From positions 1,088,593-1,152,592 of the forward strand of contig NZ_QBKZ01000001.1 of assembly GCF_003056725.1 (NCBI RefSeq): a DNA stretch of 64,000 nt, in the 5' to 3' direction. Shown here in pieces: positions 7,724-16,482 of the stretch. Position 1 is the first letter of the stretch, and each line of letters starts with the position of its first letter. Under the pieces are notes generated by a model. It did not search any database. It was given only the letters and a program-made list of their open reading frames with translations, and was not told the DNA's origin. The DNA comes from Mangrovicoccus ximenensis. Lineage in GTDB: Bacteria; Pseudomonadota; Alphaproteobacteria; Rhodobacterales; Rhodobacteraceae. The translations under genes were made by a program, and so were the position numbers.

Positions 7724-8692
7724 ATGGCGATGGGAAAGAACAAGACAGGGATCATGGCGGCCATCACCGCCGCGGCAGAGGCGAAGCCGGCCGCCGGGCG
7801 GGCGCATCATTCCCTGCCCAAAGGCACGATCGGCTCGGTCCGTGCGGGCCTCGGAGGCATCCAGGAAATCGATACCTCGCTGATCCTGCCTTGGGGACCG
7901 AAAGACCGGATGAATGTCGAGTTGACAGGTGTTAACTCTGACGAGGCGCAAAGCTCGATCGCGGAGCTGGCCGACAGCATCCGCGACTCCGGCCAGCAAG
8001 TGCCGGTACTCTTGCGCCCTTCGGGCCGCGAGGACGGCCATTTCGAGGTGATCTATGGCCGCCGCCGTATCCTTGCCTGCAAGGCCGCCGGGCTGCCGGT
8101 CAAGGCGCTGATCCGGACCATGGATGACAGCCAGGCCCTGATGGCCAAGGGCCTGGAGAACGCCTCCCGCTCCGAGCTGAGCTTCTACGAGCGCGCACGC
8201 TTCGCCCTGTCGATCGCCGACCAGGGTTATGAGCGTGCCGAAATCATGCAGGCGCTGGCGATATCGAAGAACACGCTCTCGCAGCTCGAACGGATCACCC
8301 GCCTGGTGCCAGCCGAGGTTGGCGACGCAATCGGCCCGGCGCCGGGATCGGGGCGGCCCAAATGGATGAGCCTTGCCCAGATCTTCGAGCGCGGGGTCAC
8401 GGATGCGGACGCCGCCGTCGCGATCCTGTCGCGTTTTCCGGCTGATGCGACCTCGGACGAGCGCCTCGACGGGTTGCTGAAGGAGATCAGCCGCCGTGGA
8501 GCCCGCAGCGGAGAAACCGCCGAGGCCACGCCGGTCCCCGGCGTCACCATCCGCAGCGCACGCAGCGCCATCACCATGTCCGTGAAGCGGGCAGGGGAGA
8601 GCAAGGCCTTTTCCGACTGGCTCGACAGCCACCTGGAGGAAGTCATCCGCGAGTCCTACGAGAGGTTCCGTTCAGAGAACCCCGGGGAATGA
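7724..8692 (+). CDS. repB: RepB (ParB-type centromere-binding protein)
   Basis: The product has about 322 residues. A ParB nuclease-like domain lies at about 75-175 (QVPVLLRPSGREDGHFEVIYGRRR) and includes the ENASRSELSFYERARF box. A HTH region follows (IMQALAISKNTLSQLERITR), then a C-terminal dimerisation region. RepB binds parS and works with RepA. The ATG at 7724 follows the repA stop by two bases; a TTG at 7709 is also in frame. A parS-like palindrome (7921-7936) lies inside the coding sequence. The gene appears complete. Confidence 0.93.
   Translation: MAMGKNKTGIMAAITAAAEAKPAAGRAHHSLPKGTIGSVRAGLGGIQEIDTSLILPWGPKDRMNVELTGVNSDEAQSSIAELADSIRDSGQQVPVLLRPSGREDGHFEVIYGRRRILACKAAGLPVKALIRTMDDSQALMAKGLENASRSELSFYERARFALSIADQGYERAEIMQALAISKNTLSQLERITRLVPAEVGDAIGPAPGSGRPKWMSLAQIFERGVTDADAAVAILSRFPADATSDERLDGLLKEISRRGARSGETAEATPVPGVTIRSARSAITMSVKRAGESKAFSDWLDSHLEEVIRESYERFRSENPGE
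7921..7936. promoter_or_regulatory. parS-like site inside repB
   Basis: GTTGACAGGTGTTAAC differs from the repABC parS consensus at one fixed base. Its location within the repB coding sequence means it must also encode amino acids (VELTGVNS). Confidence 0.6.
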
Positions 8693-8698
8693 ACCCGA

Positions 8699-8714
8699 GT
8701 TGACAGCTGTTAAC
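8699..8714. promoter_or_regulatory. parS site in repB-repC intergenic region
   Basis: GTTGACAGCTGTTAAC matches the repABC parS consensus and begins seven bases after the repB stop codon. Confidence 0.8.
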
Positions 8715-8752
8715 TCGACCATTGAGGCAGAAACAGAAAGGAGAAGGCGGGC

Positions 8753-8785
8753 AAAAGAAAACCCTCAGAACCGAAGTCCCGAGGG
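8753..8785 (-). terminator. Intrinsic terminator of the antisense RNA
   Basis: Read on the minus strand, CCCTCGGGAC, a TTCG loop and GTTCTGAGGG form a 10-bp stem including two G-U pairs, followed directly by a T-rich tract (8761 down to 8752). Confidence 0.75.
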
Positions 8786-8840
8786 CTGTAAGCTGATCGC
8801 GTCCGGCAAGACGTGACCAAGTTTGACACCTAATCAGTAG
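8753..8840 (-). ncRNA. Candidate antisense RNA (ctRNA/incA) of the repABC operon
   Basis: RepABC plasmids encode a small counter-transcribed RNA in the repB-repC gap that limits RepC synthesis. Here the minus strand has a strong intrinsic terminator at 8753-8785: a 10-bp stem with a UUCG loop followed by TTTTCTTTT. The 5' end is not precisely visible; a start near 8830-8840 is estimated from the usual size. Sequence and position support an RNA gene, but no transcript has been shown. Confidence 0.6.
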
Positions 8841-8863
8841 CAGTCCCCCAAACTTCGAACAAC

Positions 8864-8891
8864 GAAAAACGTCTTCGGGCGAACGGTTTTC
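8864..8891 (+). promoter_or_regulatory. repC leader stem-loop
   Basis: GAAAAACG and CGGTTTTC can pair around an interior containing TCGGGCGA, about 20 bases before the repC ATG. In repABC operons a similar leader hairpin controls access to the repC ribosome-binding site when the antisense RNA is bound. Pairing was judged by eye. Confidence 0.45.
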
Positions 8892-8910
8892 TGCTGTCTG
8901 TTGACAGGAC

Positions 8911-10125
8911 ATGATGCATTTCAGGCAGGCCCCGGGCGGGGCAGGGCAACCGCAGGCAGCGGCGGCCGAGGGAAAGCATTTGCCGAAATCCGGCGGGAGC
9001 GGCTGGCGAAAGCAGGATGACGCCGTCCTGAGAGCCGAAGAGCTGGGCCGGGAAGGGCAGGCACTTGCCGTAGGGAAATCCGAAGCGCTGATTGCGCTGA
9101 AGCGCGCTGCGCCTCTCATTGGGCTGAAACCTGCGCAGGTACTGCTGATGGATACGCTCTGCGCATTTTCCCAGGCCCAGGACTGGGAAGACGGACAAAG
9201 CCCGATCGTCTGGCCATCCAACGCCCTGTTAACCGACCGCACCGGATTGTCGCTGAGCGCCTTGCGCCGCCATCTGCGCAAGCTCTGCGAGGCGGGCGTG
9301 CTGTCCTTCAGGGACAGCCCGAACGGCAAGCGCTGGGGACGTCGGCATGCCGACGGACAGATCGCGGACGCCTATGGCTTCGACCTTTCCCCTCTTGCCG
9401 CAAGGGCAAGGGAATTGGCCCGGCTCCATGCCGATCACGAAGCCGAGCGCCATGCCGCGTCCCGTCTCCGCCGCCAGATCACCGTGCTGCGGAGAACCAT
9501 CGCCGAACGCATCGCACTGCTTTCCGATGCTGCTGGACAGGACCAGCGGATGAAGCTCGAGCAACTGGAGGCGGAAAGCAACCGCCCCGGCACCCTCGAC
9601 CAACTTACCCGGAAGGCCGAGGCACTCGCCCGACAGCTTGCCCAGCTCGATGCCGAACTGGCACCCAAGGGCACCGGAAACGACACCCACATAGAAGATA
9701 CAATCAATTCCCAAGAATCTAAATCTACAGGGGAAGTCATCGAACAGCCGTTAAGCCCTCCGGCGAGCCGACACACAAGCCACCGACACACATGCCGCGC
9801 TGAGGACTTGCACAGAGCCTTTCCAGCATTTGCAGCTTGGGGAGGACCTGCCACTGCGACATCGGACTGGGTCACCCTCGCAGGCCTCTGCAGAAGCCTC
9901 GCAACACTGACCGGTTTGGCCGACAGGCAATGGACCGAGCTCAAGCAGCAGATCGGCGATGTCGACGCCGTCAAAGCCATGTGCCTGTTGCTGGAAAAGA
10001 CCGCGCAGGGGCAGATCCACTCTCCGTCCGCCTATCTCCATGGCATGATCCGCAAGGCCAAAACCGGCGATCTTCATCTGGACCGCTCGATCAGGGGGCA
10101 TCTCCGCCGGGCACAAGCTGCCTGA
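8911..10125 (+). CDS. repC: RepC replication initiator
   Basis: The 404-residue product has the conserved RepC core: GWRKQDDAV near the start, ALKRAAPLIGLKPAQVLLMDTL, IVWPSNALL, and the winged-helix RTGLSLSALRRHLRKLCEAG. A charged coiled-coil region follows (about residues 165-235). The C-terminal domain ends with the AYLHGMIRKAKTGDLHLDRSI block. RepC initiates replication, usually at an origin within its own coding sequence. The only RBS-like sequence is a weak ACAGGAC just before the ATG, which fits tight antisense and leader control. The gene appears complete, so this segment carries a whole replicon. Confidence 0.92.
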   Translation: MMHFRQAPGGAGQPQAAAAEGKHLPKSGGSGWRKQDDAVLRAEELGREGQALAVGKSEALIALKRAAPLIGLKPAQVLLMDTLCAFSQAQDWEDGQSPIVWPSNALLTDRTGLSLSALRRHLRKLCEAGVLSFRDSPNGKRWGRRHADGQIADAYGFDLSPLAARARELARLHADHEAERHAASRLRRQITVLRRTIAERIALLSDAAGQDQRMKLEQLEAESNRPGTLDQLTRKAEALARQLAQLDAELAPKGTGNDTHIEDTINSQESKSTGEVIEQPLSPPASRHTSHRHTCRAEDLHRAFPAFAAWGGPATATSDWVTLAGLCRSLATLTGLADRQWTELKQQIGDVDAVKAMCLLLEKTAQGQIHSPSAYLHGMIRKAKTGDLHLDRSIRGHLRRAQAA

Positions 10126-10359
10126 TGCTGCCATGAGCCACACATGCCCATGCGGTGAACTGTACAGACCGGTTTCAGAAATGCCAATATTCAGGGCACC
10201 TTGCGGGACTTGTGTGCATGCGTACATGAAATGCCACATCATTCCCAAAACGAAACAAATGTTCTTGAAAGGCAAGCGCCGGTCTTCTTCCCTCCTGCAG
10301 GCAACCCCGCGGCCTGCGCGGGGCGGAACCGAGAACCGACAGACAGGGACGACACCAAG

Positions 10360-11370
10360 ATGAGTTTTCTGGCACGTTTCGCCGGCATGACCGCAGCAGC
10401 GCTTCTGGTCGCCAGCACCGCGGCAGCCCAATCCCCGACCTTCTTCCGCATCGGCACCGGCTCTGCCGGGGGCACGTATTTCCCGATCGGCGGCATGATC
10501 GCCAATGCGATCTCGGCGCCGCCCGGATCGCGGCCCTGCGAGGAGGGCGGCCAGTGCGGCGTCCCGGGCCTGATCGCCATCGCCCAGTCGACCACCGCGT
10601 CGGTCTTCAACTGCCAGGCCGTGCAGAACGGCGAGCTCGAGGCAGGCATGGCCTCGACCGACGTGGTCCGCGCCATGTATCTCGGCGAGGGCAAGTTCGA
10701 GGGCAAGCCGCATCCCAAGCTGCGCGTCGTCGCCAAGCTCTATCCCGAGGACCTGCACCTGGTCACGCCGAAGGGCTCCGACATCGCCTCCATGGCCGAC
10801 CTCGAAGGCAAGCGCGTCGGCATCGCCGAGGCGGGCTCGGGCACGCAGGTCGCCGTGCTGCACATGCTGGAACAGTGGGGCATCACCCGCGACAACATGG
10901 ACGAGGCCGAGCTGAACAACGCGCAGTCCGCCGAACGCCTCGCCGACGGCCAGCTCGACGCGTATTTCTACGTGGCCGGATGGCCGGTCGCCGCGATGGT
11001 GCAGCTCGCCTCGACCAAGGGCATGGACCTCGTAAACTTCTCCGACGAGGACATGGCGAAAATTGCCGAAGTCGAGCCGGCCTACATGCCGTCGGTGATC
11101 CCGGCGGGCGCCTATGAGGGGCTCGCGGAAGACATCCAGACCCCGGCAGTGACCGCCCTTCTGGTCGTCTCCGAGGATCTGGACGAAGAGCTGGTCTATG
11201 GCATCACCAAGGCGCTCTGGAACGACAACAGCCGCAACCTGTTCGACTCCGGCCATGCCAAGGGCAAGCAGATCACGCTGGAAACCGCGATCTCCGGCCT
11301 CGATGGCCTGGGCGTGCCGATGCATCCGGGCGCCGAGAAGTTCTACCAGGAAGCCGGCATGATGGAATAA
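10360..11370 (+). CDS. TAXI-family TRAP transporter solute-binding protein
   Basis: The 336-residue product has an N-terminal Sec signal peptide (cleavage after STAAAQ, about residue 24). The TAXI core follows: FFRIGTGSAGGTYFPIGGMIANAIS, then the QSTTASVFNCQAVQNGELEAG block and LAPEDLHL-like LYPEDLHLVTPKG. It would capture a small organic acid in the periplasm and deliver it to the fused TRAP permease encoded next. The ATG at 10360 is chosen because the signal peptide begins there; the longer upstream frame is not protein-like. The ligand is unknown. A terminator-like hairpin separates it from the permease gene. Confidence 0.9.
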   Translation: MSFLARFAGMTAAALLVASTAAAQSPTFFRIGTGSAGGTYFPIGGMIANAISAPPGSRPCEEGGQCGVPGLIAIAQSTTASVFNCQAVQNGELEAGMASTDVVRAMYLGEGKFEGKPHPKLRVVAKLYPEDLHLVTPKGSDIASMADLEGKRVGIAEAGSGTQVAVLHMLEQWGITRDNMDEAELNNAQSAERLADGQLDAYFYVAGWPVAAMVQLASTKGMDLVNFSDEDMAKIAEVEPAYMPSVIPAGAYEGLAEDIQTPAVTALLVVSEDLDEELVYGITKALWNDNSRNLFDSGHAKGKQITLETAISGLDGLGVPMHPGAEKFYQEAGMME

Positions 11371-11390
11371 GGGCCCCGGGTCCTCTTTCC

Positions 11391-11417
11391 GGGCGGTCCC
11401 CAGGGGCCGCCCTTTCG
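11391..11417 (+). terminator. Intercistronic hairpin after TAXI binding-protein gene
   Basis: GGGCGG and CCGCCC (11391-11412) form a GC-rich stem followed by TTTCGC. It sits between the binding-protein and permease genes and probably works as a partial terminator or 3' stabiliser that raises binding-protein levels over permease. Confidence 0.5.
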
Positions 11418-11471
11418 CATTCCACCACGACCTGACCGCGCGCAGCCGCGGCCCCATGCGGGAGCCTGACC

Positions 11472-13679
11472 ATGACCCCCAGCCCCGAGTCCGATGCGCC
11501 GAGCGCGGAGGACCTGCGAGAGATCGAGCGCAAATACGACGAGGGTGCCGCCACCCGGGCCGTCGGCCCCGGCATGGCCCTGGCCCTGCGCGGCGTCGCG
11601 CTCTCCTTCGCGCTCTACCATTACCTGACCGCCGGCTTCGGCATGCCGTCCGACCGCTGGCACATGGGCTGGCATCTCGCCGGGCTCTTCGTGCTGATCT
11701 ATGCCTTCTACCCGGCGATGCGCAGGAGCGGCGCCTATGCGCTGAAGACCGGGCGCTGGCGGATCGGCAACGTGCCGGTGCCGGACCTCGCGATGATGGC
11801 CCTCGGCGTGATCAGCGCGCTCTATATCGGGCTCGCCTGGCGCGGCATTCCGTTCCTGGGGATCGAGGAGCAGACCTTCCGGATGGGCAATCCCGACCCC
11901 TGGGACATGGCTTTCGGCTGCATCCTGATCCTCCTGGTGCTCGACATCGCGCGGCGCACGCTGGGCTGGATCCTGCCCGCGATCATCTGCGTCTTCATGG
12001 CCTACGCGCTCTTCGGGCCGCATTTCCCGGGCATCCTGCAGCATCCCGGCGTGAAATTCCGCACCTTCGTCAGCTCGATGTACTTCCCGTCCGAGGGCAT
12101 CTTCGGCGTCACGCTCTGGGTGACCTCGACCATCGTGTTCCATTTCGTGCTGTTCGGCGTGATCGCGCAGCGCACCGGGCTCGGCAAGCTCTTCATCGAC
12201 AATGCCACGATCCTGGCGGGCAAGTACCGCGGCGGCCCGGCCAAGGTCTCGGTCGTTTCCTCGGCCTTCTTCGGCACCATCTCGGGCAGCTCGGTGGCGA
12301 ACACCGTCTCCACCGGCGCGCTGACGATCCCCAACATGAAGCGGCTCGGCTATCCCGGCCACTTTGCGGGGGGCGTCGAGGCTGCGGCCTCGGCGGGCGG
12401 ACAGATCACACCCCCGATCATGGGGGCGGCCGCCTTCATCATGGCCGAGTTCCTGGAGGTTCCCTATACGACCATCGTCATCGCGGCGATCTTCCCGGCG
12501 CTGCTGCACTATGTCGGCGTCTTCGCCGTGGTCCACCTGATGGCGCGGCGGCTGGGGCTCGAGGGCATGGCGGCCGAGATGCTGCCGCGGCTGCGCACGG
12601 TCTGGGCCGAGGGCTGGGCCAACCTGATCCCCCTGGTCGGGATGCTCGCCATCCTCTTTGCCGGCTACACCCCCTACATGGCGGCCTTCTGCGGCATCTC
12701 GCTGACGCTGATCACCGGCATGGCGCGCTGGAAGGCCCCGGCCACCCTGGCGCTGCCTGCCGCCTTCGTCGCCTTCGTGCTGTGGAAATACGCCGGCGAC
12801 GGCTTCGGCGCGGCGCATTCGGTGCTGCTGATCGCCGGCGCGATCCTCGGCACCTTCAACCCGCAGGCCCGGATCAGCCTGCCCGACATGGCCGAGACGA
12901 TGGAGACCGGCGTGAAATACGCGCTCGCGGTCGGCGCGGCCTCGGCGGCCGTCGGCATCGTCGTCGGCGTGATCAACACCACCGGCATCGGGTTCCGGCT
13001 GGGCTTCATGGTGACCTCGGGCGCGGCCTCGCTGGCCTCGGACCTGCACACGATCTTCACCTTCGGCGCCTTCGAGCTCTTCTCGGTGCAGGACCTGACG
13101 CTCTTCCTGTCGCTGATCCTGATCGCGCTCGCCTGCATCCTGATGGGCGCAGGCGTGCCGACCACCGCGCTCTACATCATGCTGGTCTCGGTCGCGCAGC
13201 CGGCGCTGGCGCAGCTCGGCGTGCCGCCGATCGCCAGCCACCTCTTCGTGCTCTATTACGGGGTCGTCGCCGAGATCACGCCGCCGGTCTGCACCTCGGC
13301 CTATGCGGCGGCGGCCATCGCCAATTCGAACCCGTTCCGCACCGGCGTCTCGGCCTTCACGCTCGGACTCGGCAAGGTCGTGGCGCCGATGGCCTTCGTC
13401 TATGCGCCGGTCCTGCTGATCGTGGGGCAGGGCGGCTTCGAGTTCTTCCCGTTCCTCTACGCGTCGGTCTCGGCCATCGCCGGGGTCGTGGCGCTCTCGG
13501 GCGCGGTCGTCGGCCATCTGGCCGGGCCGGTCGCGCTCTGGGGACGGGTGCTGCTGGCGCTGGCGGGCGTCGTCTTTATCGCGCCGTCGCTGACCGCCGA
13601 CCTGATCGCGGTGATCATCGCCGCGCCGGTGGTCCTGTCCCAGCTGGCGGCGCATCGCGCCCGCCCCGCGGAGGTCTGA
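11472..13679 (+). CDS. TRAP transporter fused permease (4TM/12TM, TAXI type)
   Basis: The 735-residue polytopic membrane protein contains both TRAP permease parts. The small-subunit-like helices lie in the first 230 residues. The large DctM-like section follows, with the SSAFFGTISGSSVANTVSTG and AGGQITPPIMGAAAFIMAEF motifs and the repeat-like GVPTTALYIMLV and EITPPVCTSAYAAAAIA near the C-terminus. It couples substrate entry to a sodium or proton gradient and accepts substrate from the TAXI protein encoded 100 bases upstream. The gene appears complete and ends one base before the next ATG. Confidence 0.92.
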   Translation: MTPSPESDAPSAEDLREIERKYDEGAATRAVGPGMALALRGVALSFALYHYLTAGFGMPSDRWHMGWHLAGLFVLIYAFYPAMRRSGAYALKTGRWRIGNVPVPDLAMMALGVISALYIGLAWRGIPFLGIEEQTFRMGNPDPWDMAFGCILILLVLDIARRTLGWILPAIICVFMAYALFGPHFPGILQHPGVKFRTFVSSMYFPSEGIFGVTLWVTSTIVFHFVLFGVIAQRTGLGKLFIDNATILAGKYRGGPAKVSVVSSAFFGTISGSSVANTVSTGALTIPNMKRLGYPGHFAGGVEAAASAGGQITPPIMGAAAFIMAEFLEVPYTTIVIAAIFPALLHYVGVFAVVHLMARRLGLEGMAAEMLPRLRTVWAEGWANLIPLVGMLAILFAGYTPYMAAFCGISLTLITGMARWKAPATLALPAAFVAFVLWKYAGDGFGAAHSVLLIAGAILGTFNPQARISLPDMAETMETGVKYALAVGAASAAVGIVVGVINTTGIGFRLGFMVTSGAASLASDLHTIFTFGAFELFSVQDLTLFLSLILIALACILMGAGVPTTALYIMLVSVAQPALAQLGVPPIASHLFVLYYGVVAEITPPVCTSAYAAAAIANSNPFRTGVSAFTLGLGKVVAPMAFVYAPVLLIVGQGGFEFFPFLYASVSAIAGVVALSGAVVGHLAGPVALWGRVLLALAGVVFIAPSLTADLIAVIIAAPVVLSQLAAHRARPAEV

Positions 13680-13680
13680 C

Positions 13681-14370
13681 ATGGGCGAGACCGTCATCAT
13701 CGGCGCGGGCGCCGTCGGCATCTGCACGGCGCTCTCGCTTCTCGCGCGGGGGCAGCAGGTCCGGCTGATCGACCGCGACGAACCGGGGCAGGCGACCTCC
13801 TACGGCAATGCCGGGGTGATCTCGCCCTTCTCGATCGCGCCGCATTCCTCGCCGGGCCTCTGGAAGGCGCTGCCCGGAATGCTCACGGACCCGCGGAAGC
13901 CGCTGCGGGTCCGGCCGGAATTCTGGCCGCGGATGGCGCCCTGGGGCCTCCGCTTCCTCGCCAACGGCACCGAGGCCAGGTTCCGCCGCAGCGCCGCCGC
14001 GATGCGCGCGCTCTGCGCGCCGTCGATCGAGCTCTACCGCCGCCACTTGGAAGCGGCGGGCCAGGGCGGGCTGATTACCGACAGCTACTACGTCCATGCC
14101 TTCCGCAACCCCGACAAGGCCAGCCTCGAGACCCTGGGCTTCAAGGTCCGTGCCGAACTGGGCGCCGAGCTGGAGCTGGTCGGATCGCAGGGGCTGCAGG
14201 CCGTCGAGCCGGCGGTGTCGAAGGACTTCAAGGCGGCGATCCTGATCAAGGGGCAGGGCAGGGCGCTGTCGCCCGGCCGGATCGGCGCGGTGCTGGCGGA
14301 GCGTGTCGCGGCGCTCGGCGGCATCGTGGAGCGCGCCGAGGTCACCGGGCTGCGCCCCGCCCGCGACGAC
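13681..14370 (+). pseudogene. DadA-like FAD amino-acid dehydrogenase, N-terminal two-thirds
   Basis: Residues 1-40 show a Rossmann FAD-binding motif (GAGAVGICTALSLLARG, then LIDRDEPGQATSYGNAGVIS), characteristic of D-amino acid dehydrogenases and related glycine-oxidase-like enzymes. About 230 residues are present before the frame runs into a xylulokinase gene on the opposite strand at about 14353-14370. The C-terminal substrate and FAD-binding region (GLRP motif) is missing. It begins one base after the TRAP permease stop, so it was probably part of that transport operon. Non-functional as it stands. Confidence 0.8.
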
Positions 14371-15054
14371 CTGCACGCCCGCAGGCAGGCCCAGCTCGGC
14401 GGCCAGACCGGGACGCAGCGTGCCGACCACCTCGGAGCCCTCGACGAGATCCGGCATCTGGTCCGGGCGCATTCCGGTGGCCTCCAGCGCGGCCTCCGAC
14501 CAGCGGCGCCCCGCCACGTCGAGCCAGGAGGTCCCGGCCGCATCCGACATGTCGGTCACCAGCCGCCCGGTCATCCACCAGAGCAGGTAGTCCTTGGGCA
14601 GGAGCACGGTCACCAGCTCGGCGAAAATCCCGGGCTCGTGGTTGCGCACCCAAGCGAGCTTCGGCGCGGTGAAGCCGGGGAAGACGACATTGGCCGAGGC
14701 CTCGCGCATCACCGGCATCGCGTCGAGCGCGGCGGCCTCCAGATGCGAACGGGTGTCGTTCCACAGGATGCAGGGGCGCAGCACCTGCCGGTCGGCGCCG
14801 AGCAGCACCGCGCCATGCATGTGACCGGAAAAGCCGATGCCCTTCAGCGCGGCCAGCACGCCGCCGTGATCCGTCCGCAGCTCCGCAAGCGCAGCGCGGA
14901 TCGCGTCGATCCAGCCCTGCGGGTCCTGTTCGCTCCAGCCGGGATGCGGATGCGCGACATTGCAGGGCGCCTCCGCAGAGCCGATGACCCGCTGATCCCC
15001 GTCGGTCAGCAGGAGCCGTGCCCCGGAGGTTCCGAGGTCGATTCCGAGATACAC
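14353..15054 (-). pseudogene. Xylulokinase (FGGY kinase), N-terminal domain
   Basis: The product begins MYLGIDLGTSGARLLLTDGDQ from a GTG at 15054 with GGGAGGAC before it. It continues with GWSEQDPQGW, KGIGFSGHMHGAVLL, RPCILWNDTRSH, FTAPKLAWVRNHEP and DYLLWWMTGRLVTDMSDAAGTSWLD, all typical of xylulokinase. Xylulokinase phosphorylates D-xylulose for the pentose phosphate pathway. Similarity ends at about GLPAGVQVVAGGA (base 14353-14370), so the C-terminal ATPase lobe is lost to the join with the DadA-like gene. The last 18 bases are readable as either gene. Confidence 0.8.
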
Positions 15055-15153
15055 GCGATGTCCTCCCTTCGCGGGCCCCTCTCGGGACCGCTCTCCTGCC
15101 GCGAGAGGACCACGCTTTATTTCGGCTGTCAAATTATATCTTGGCGCTCCGGG

Positions 15154-16179
15154 TCAGAGCGCCATGTCGAGGATCGTCTCCAGCTGGGCCTGGCTCAGCT
15201 CCACCGGGTTGCCCTTCATCGAGGACGAGCCCCGCGCCGCCTCGGCCACCATCGGGATGTCGGCGGGATCGAGCCCCATAGCTCCGAGCCGCGGCAGCCC
15301 CTGGTCGGTCACCCACTGGTCCAGGTTGGCGCCAGTGATCCCCAGCTTCAGCCGCTCGCCGATCATCCGCGCCACCCGGTCGATGCGGATATCCGCCGGA
15401 TCGGGCAGGCCGACGCGCATGTGCACCGACATGACCGGCTGCAGCAGCCGCCCGCAGATCGCGCCATGCGGCGCGCCGGTGACGCCCCCTAGCGGGCCGG
15501 CAAGCCCATGCACCGCGCCGAGCCCGGCATTGGCGAGCGCGATGCCGCCGCAGAGGCTGGTCCAGGCCAACGCGTCGCGGGCCTCGGCATCCTCGCGCTC
15601 CATCAGCGTCGCCAGTGCCGACAGCCCGGCCGGGATCGCCTTTTCGCAGAGCGCATCGGTGGCGACGCTGGCCTTCGGGCTGAGATAGGGCTCGATCACC
15701 TGCACGATCGCGTCGAGGCCCGAGGCCAGGGTCACCCCGCGCGGACAGCCATCGGCCAGCGACGGATCGACGATCGCCAGCCGCGCCAGCATTCGGTCGT
15801 CGCGGAGACTGACTTTGCGGCGATGCCCGGGAACGCCGATCACCGCGTTCTTGGTCACCTCGGCGCCGGTCCCGGCGGTCGTCGGAATGGCGATGAAGGG
15901 CAGCAGCGGACCGGCCAGCTTGCGCCCGGTGCCGACGACCTCAAGGTATTCGGCCGCCGGATGGTCCTGCCCCGCCAGCGCCGCGACCGCCTTGCCGAGA
16001 TCGAGCGCCGCGCCGCCGCCGCAGGCCACGAAGGCGCGGCGCTCCACCGGGTCGAGCGCCAGCCCGACATCGCGCAGCAGCCATGGCGGCAGGTCCTTGA
16101 CGGCGCGCCAGTCGCGGCGCGCACGGCGCGCCCGGCGATGCTTCATCAAGGCGGCATGCAGGTCGTTGAGGTCTTTCAT
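15154..16179 (-). CDS. Iron-containing alcohol dehydrogenase with a DUF1127-like head (probable hybrid)
   Basis: From about residue 50 the protein is a group III Fe-ADH: FVACGGGAALDLGKAVAALAG (NAD-binding), IPTTAGTGAEVTKNAVI, DPSLADGCPRGVTLASGLDAIVQVIEPYLS, VHGLAGPLGG and PHGAICG. The first metal-site histidine (DAxxH) is Gln here, as in some relatives. The first 50 residues (KHRRARRARRDWRAVKDLPP, then WLLRDVGL) look instead like a DUF1127 small protein, and the usual 80-residue N-terminal nucleotide domain of Fe-ADH is missing. I infer an in-frame join near base 16035. RBS GGAGCAAG precedes the ATG. Confidence 0.65.
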   Translation of the reverse strand: MKDLNDLHAALMKHRRARRARRDWRAVKDLPPWLLRDVGLALDPVERRAFVACGGGAALDLGKAVAALAGQDHPAAEYLEVVGTGRKLAGPLLPFIAIPTTAGTGAEVTKNAVIGVPGHRRKVSLRDDRMLARLAIVDPSLADGCPRGVTLASGLDAIVQVIEPYLSPKASVATDALCEKAIPAGLSALATLMEREDAEARDALAWTSLCGGIALANAGLGAVHGLAGPLGGVTGAPHGAICGRLLQPVMSVHMRVGLPDPADIRIDRVARMIGERLKLGITGANLDQWVTDQGLPRLGAMGLDPADIPMVAEAARGSSSMKGNPVELSQAQLETILDMAL

Positions 16180-16482
16180 GGTCTTGCTCCGGGTCAGTGT
16201 TGAACGGCCTCCACTGTCGCCCGGACGCGTTTCGCGCCGATGTCTCCGCCGGGCGTGCCGTGTTTCCTTTGCATCGCGCTGCGGCCCAATGCTGAAACAA
16301 TCGAAACACCCGGCCGCCTGCCGCGACACCGGACTGAAACGCGGAGGCGGCCTTATCGACCCGACAAGTCACGAAATCCTTGCCCCGGAGGACCGGTTTC
16401 CGCCATGCTCGACACCTGTTCCGAATGTTCCGACCAGTACCGCGTGATGGGATCGACCCGGCCCTGCCGGAAGGAGGACGCC

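Noticed and set aside
10133..10363. Small plus-strand ORF with a CPCGE cysteine pattern after repC
   Set aside because: No good RBS, and composition beyond residue 45 is not protein-like; it overlaps the leader of the TAXI gene. The cysteines alone are not enough.
11343..13727. 794-residue open frame on the minus strand over the TRAP permease
   Set aside because: It is rich in R, D, G, H and Q with no domain or RBS, a typical shadow of a GC-rich membrane protein gene.
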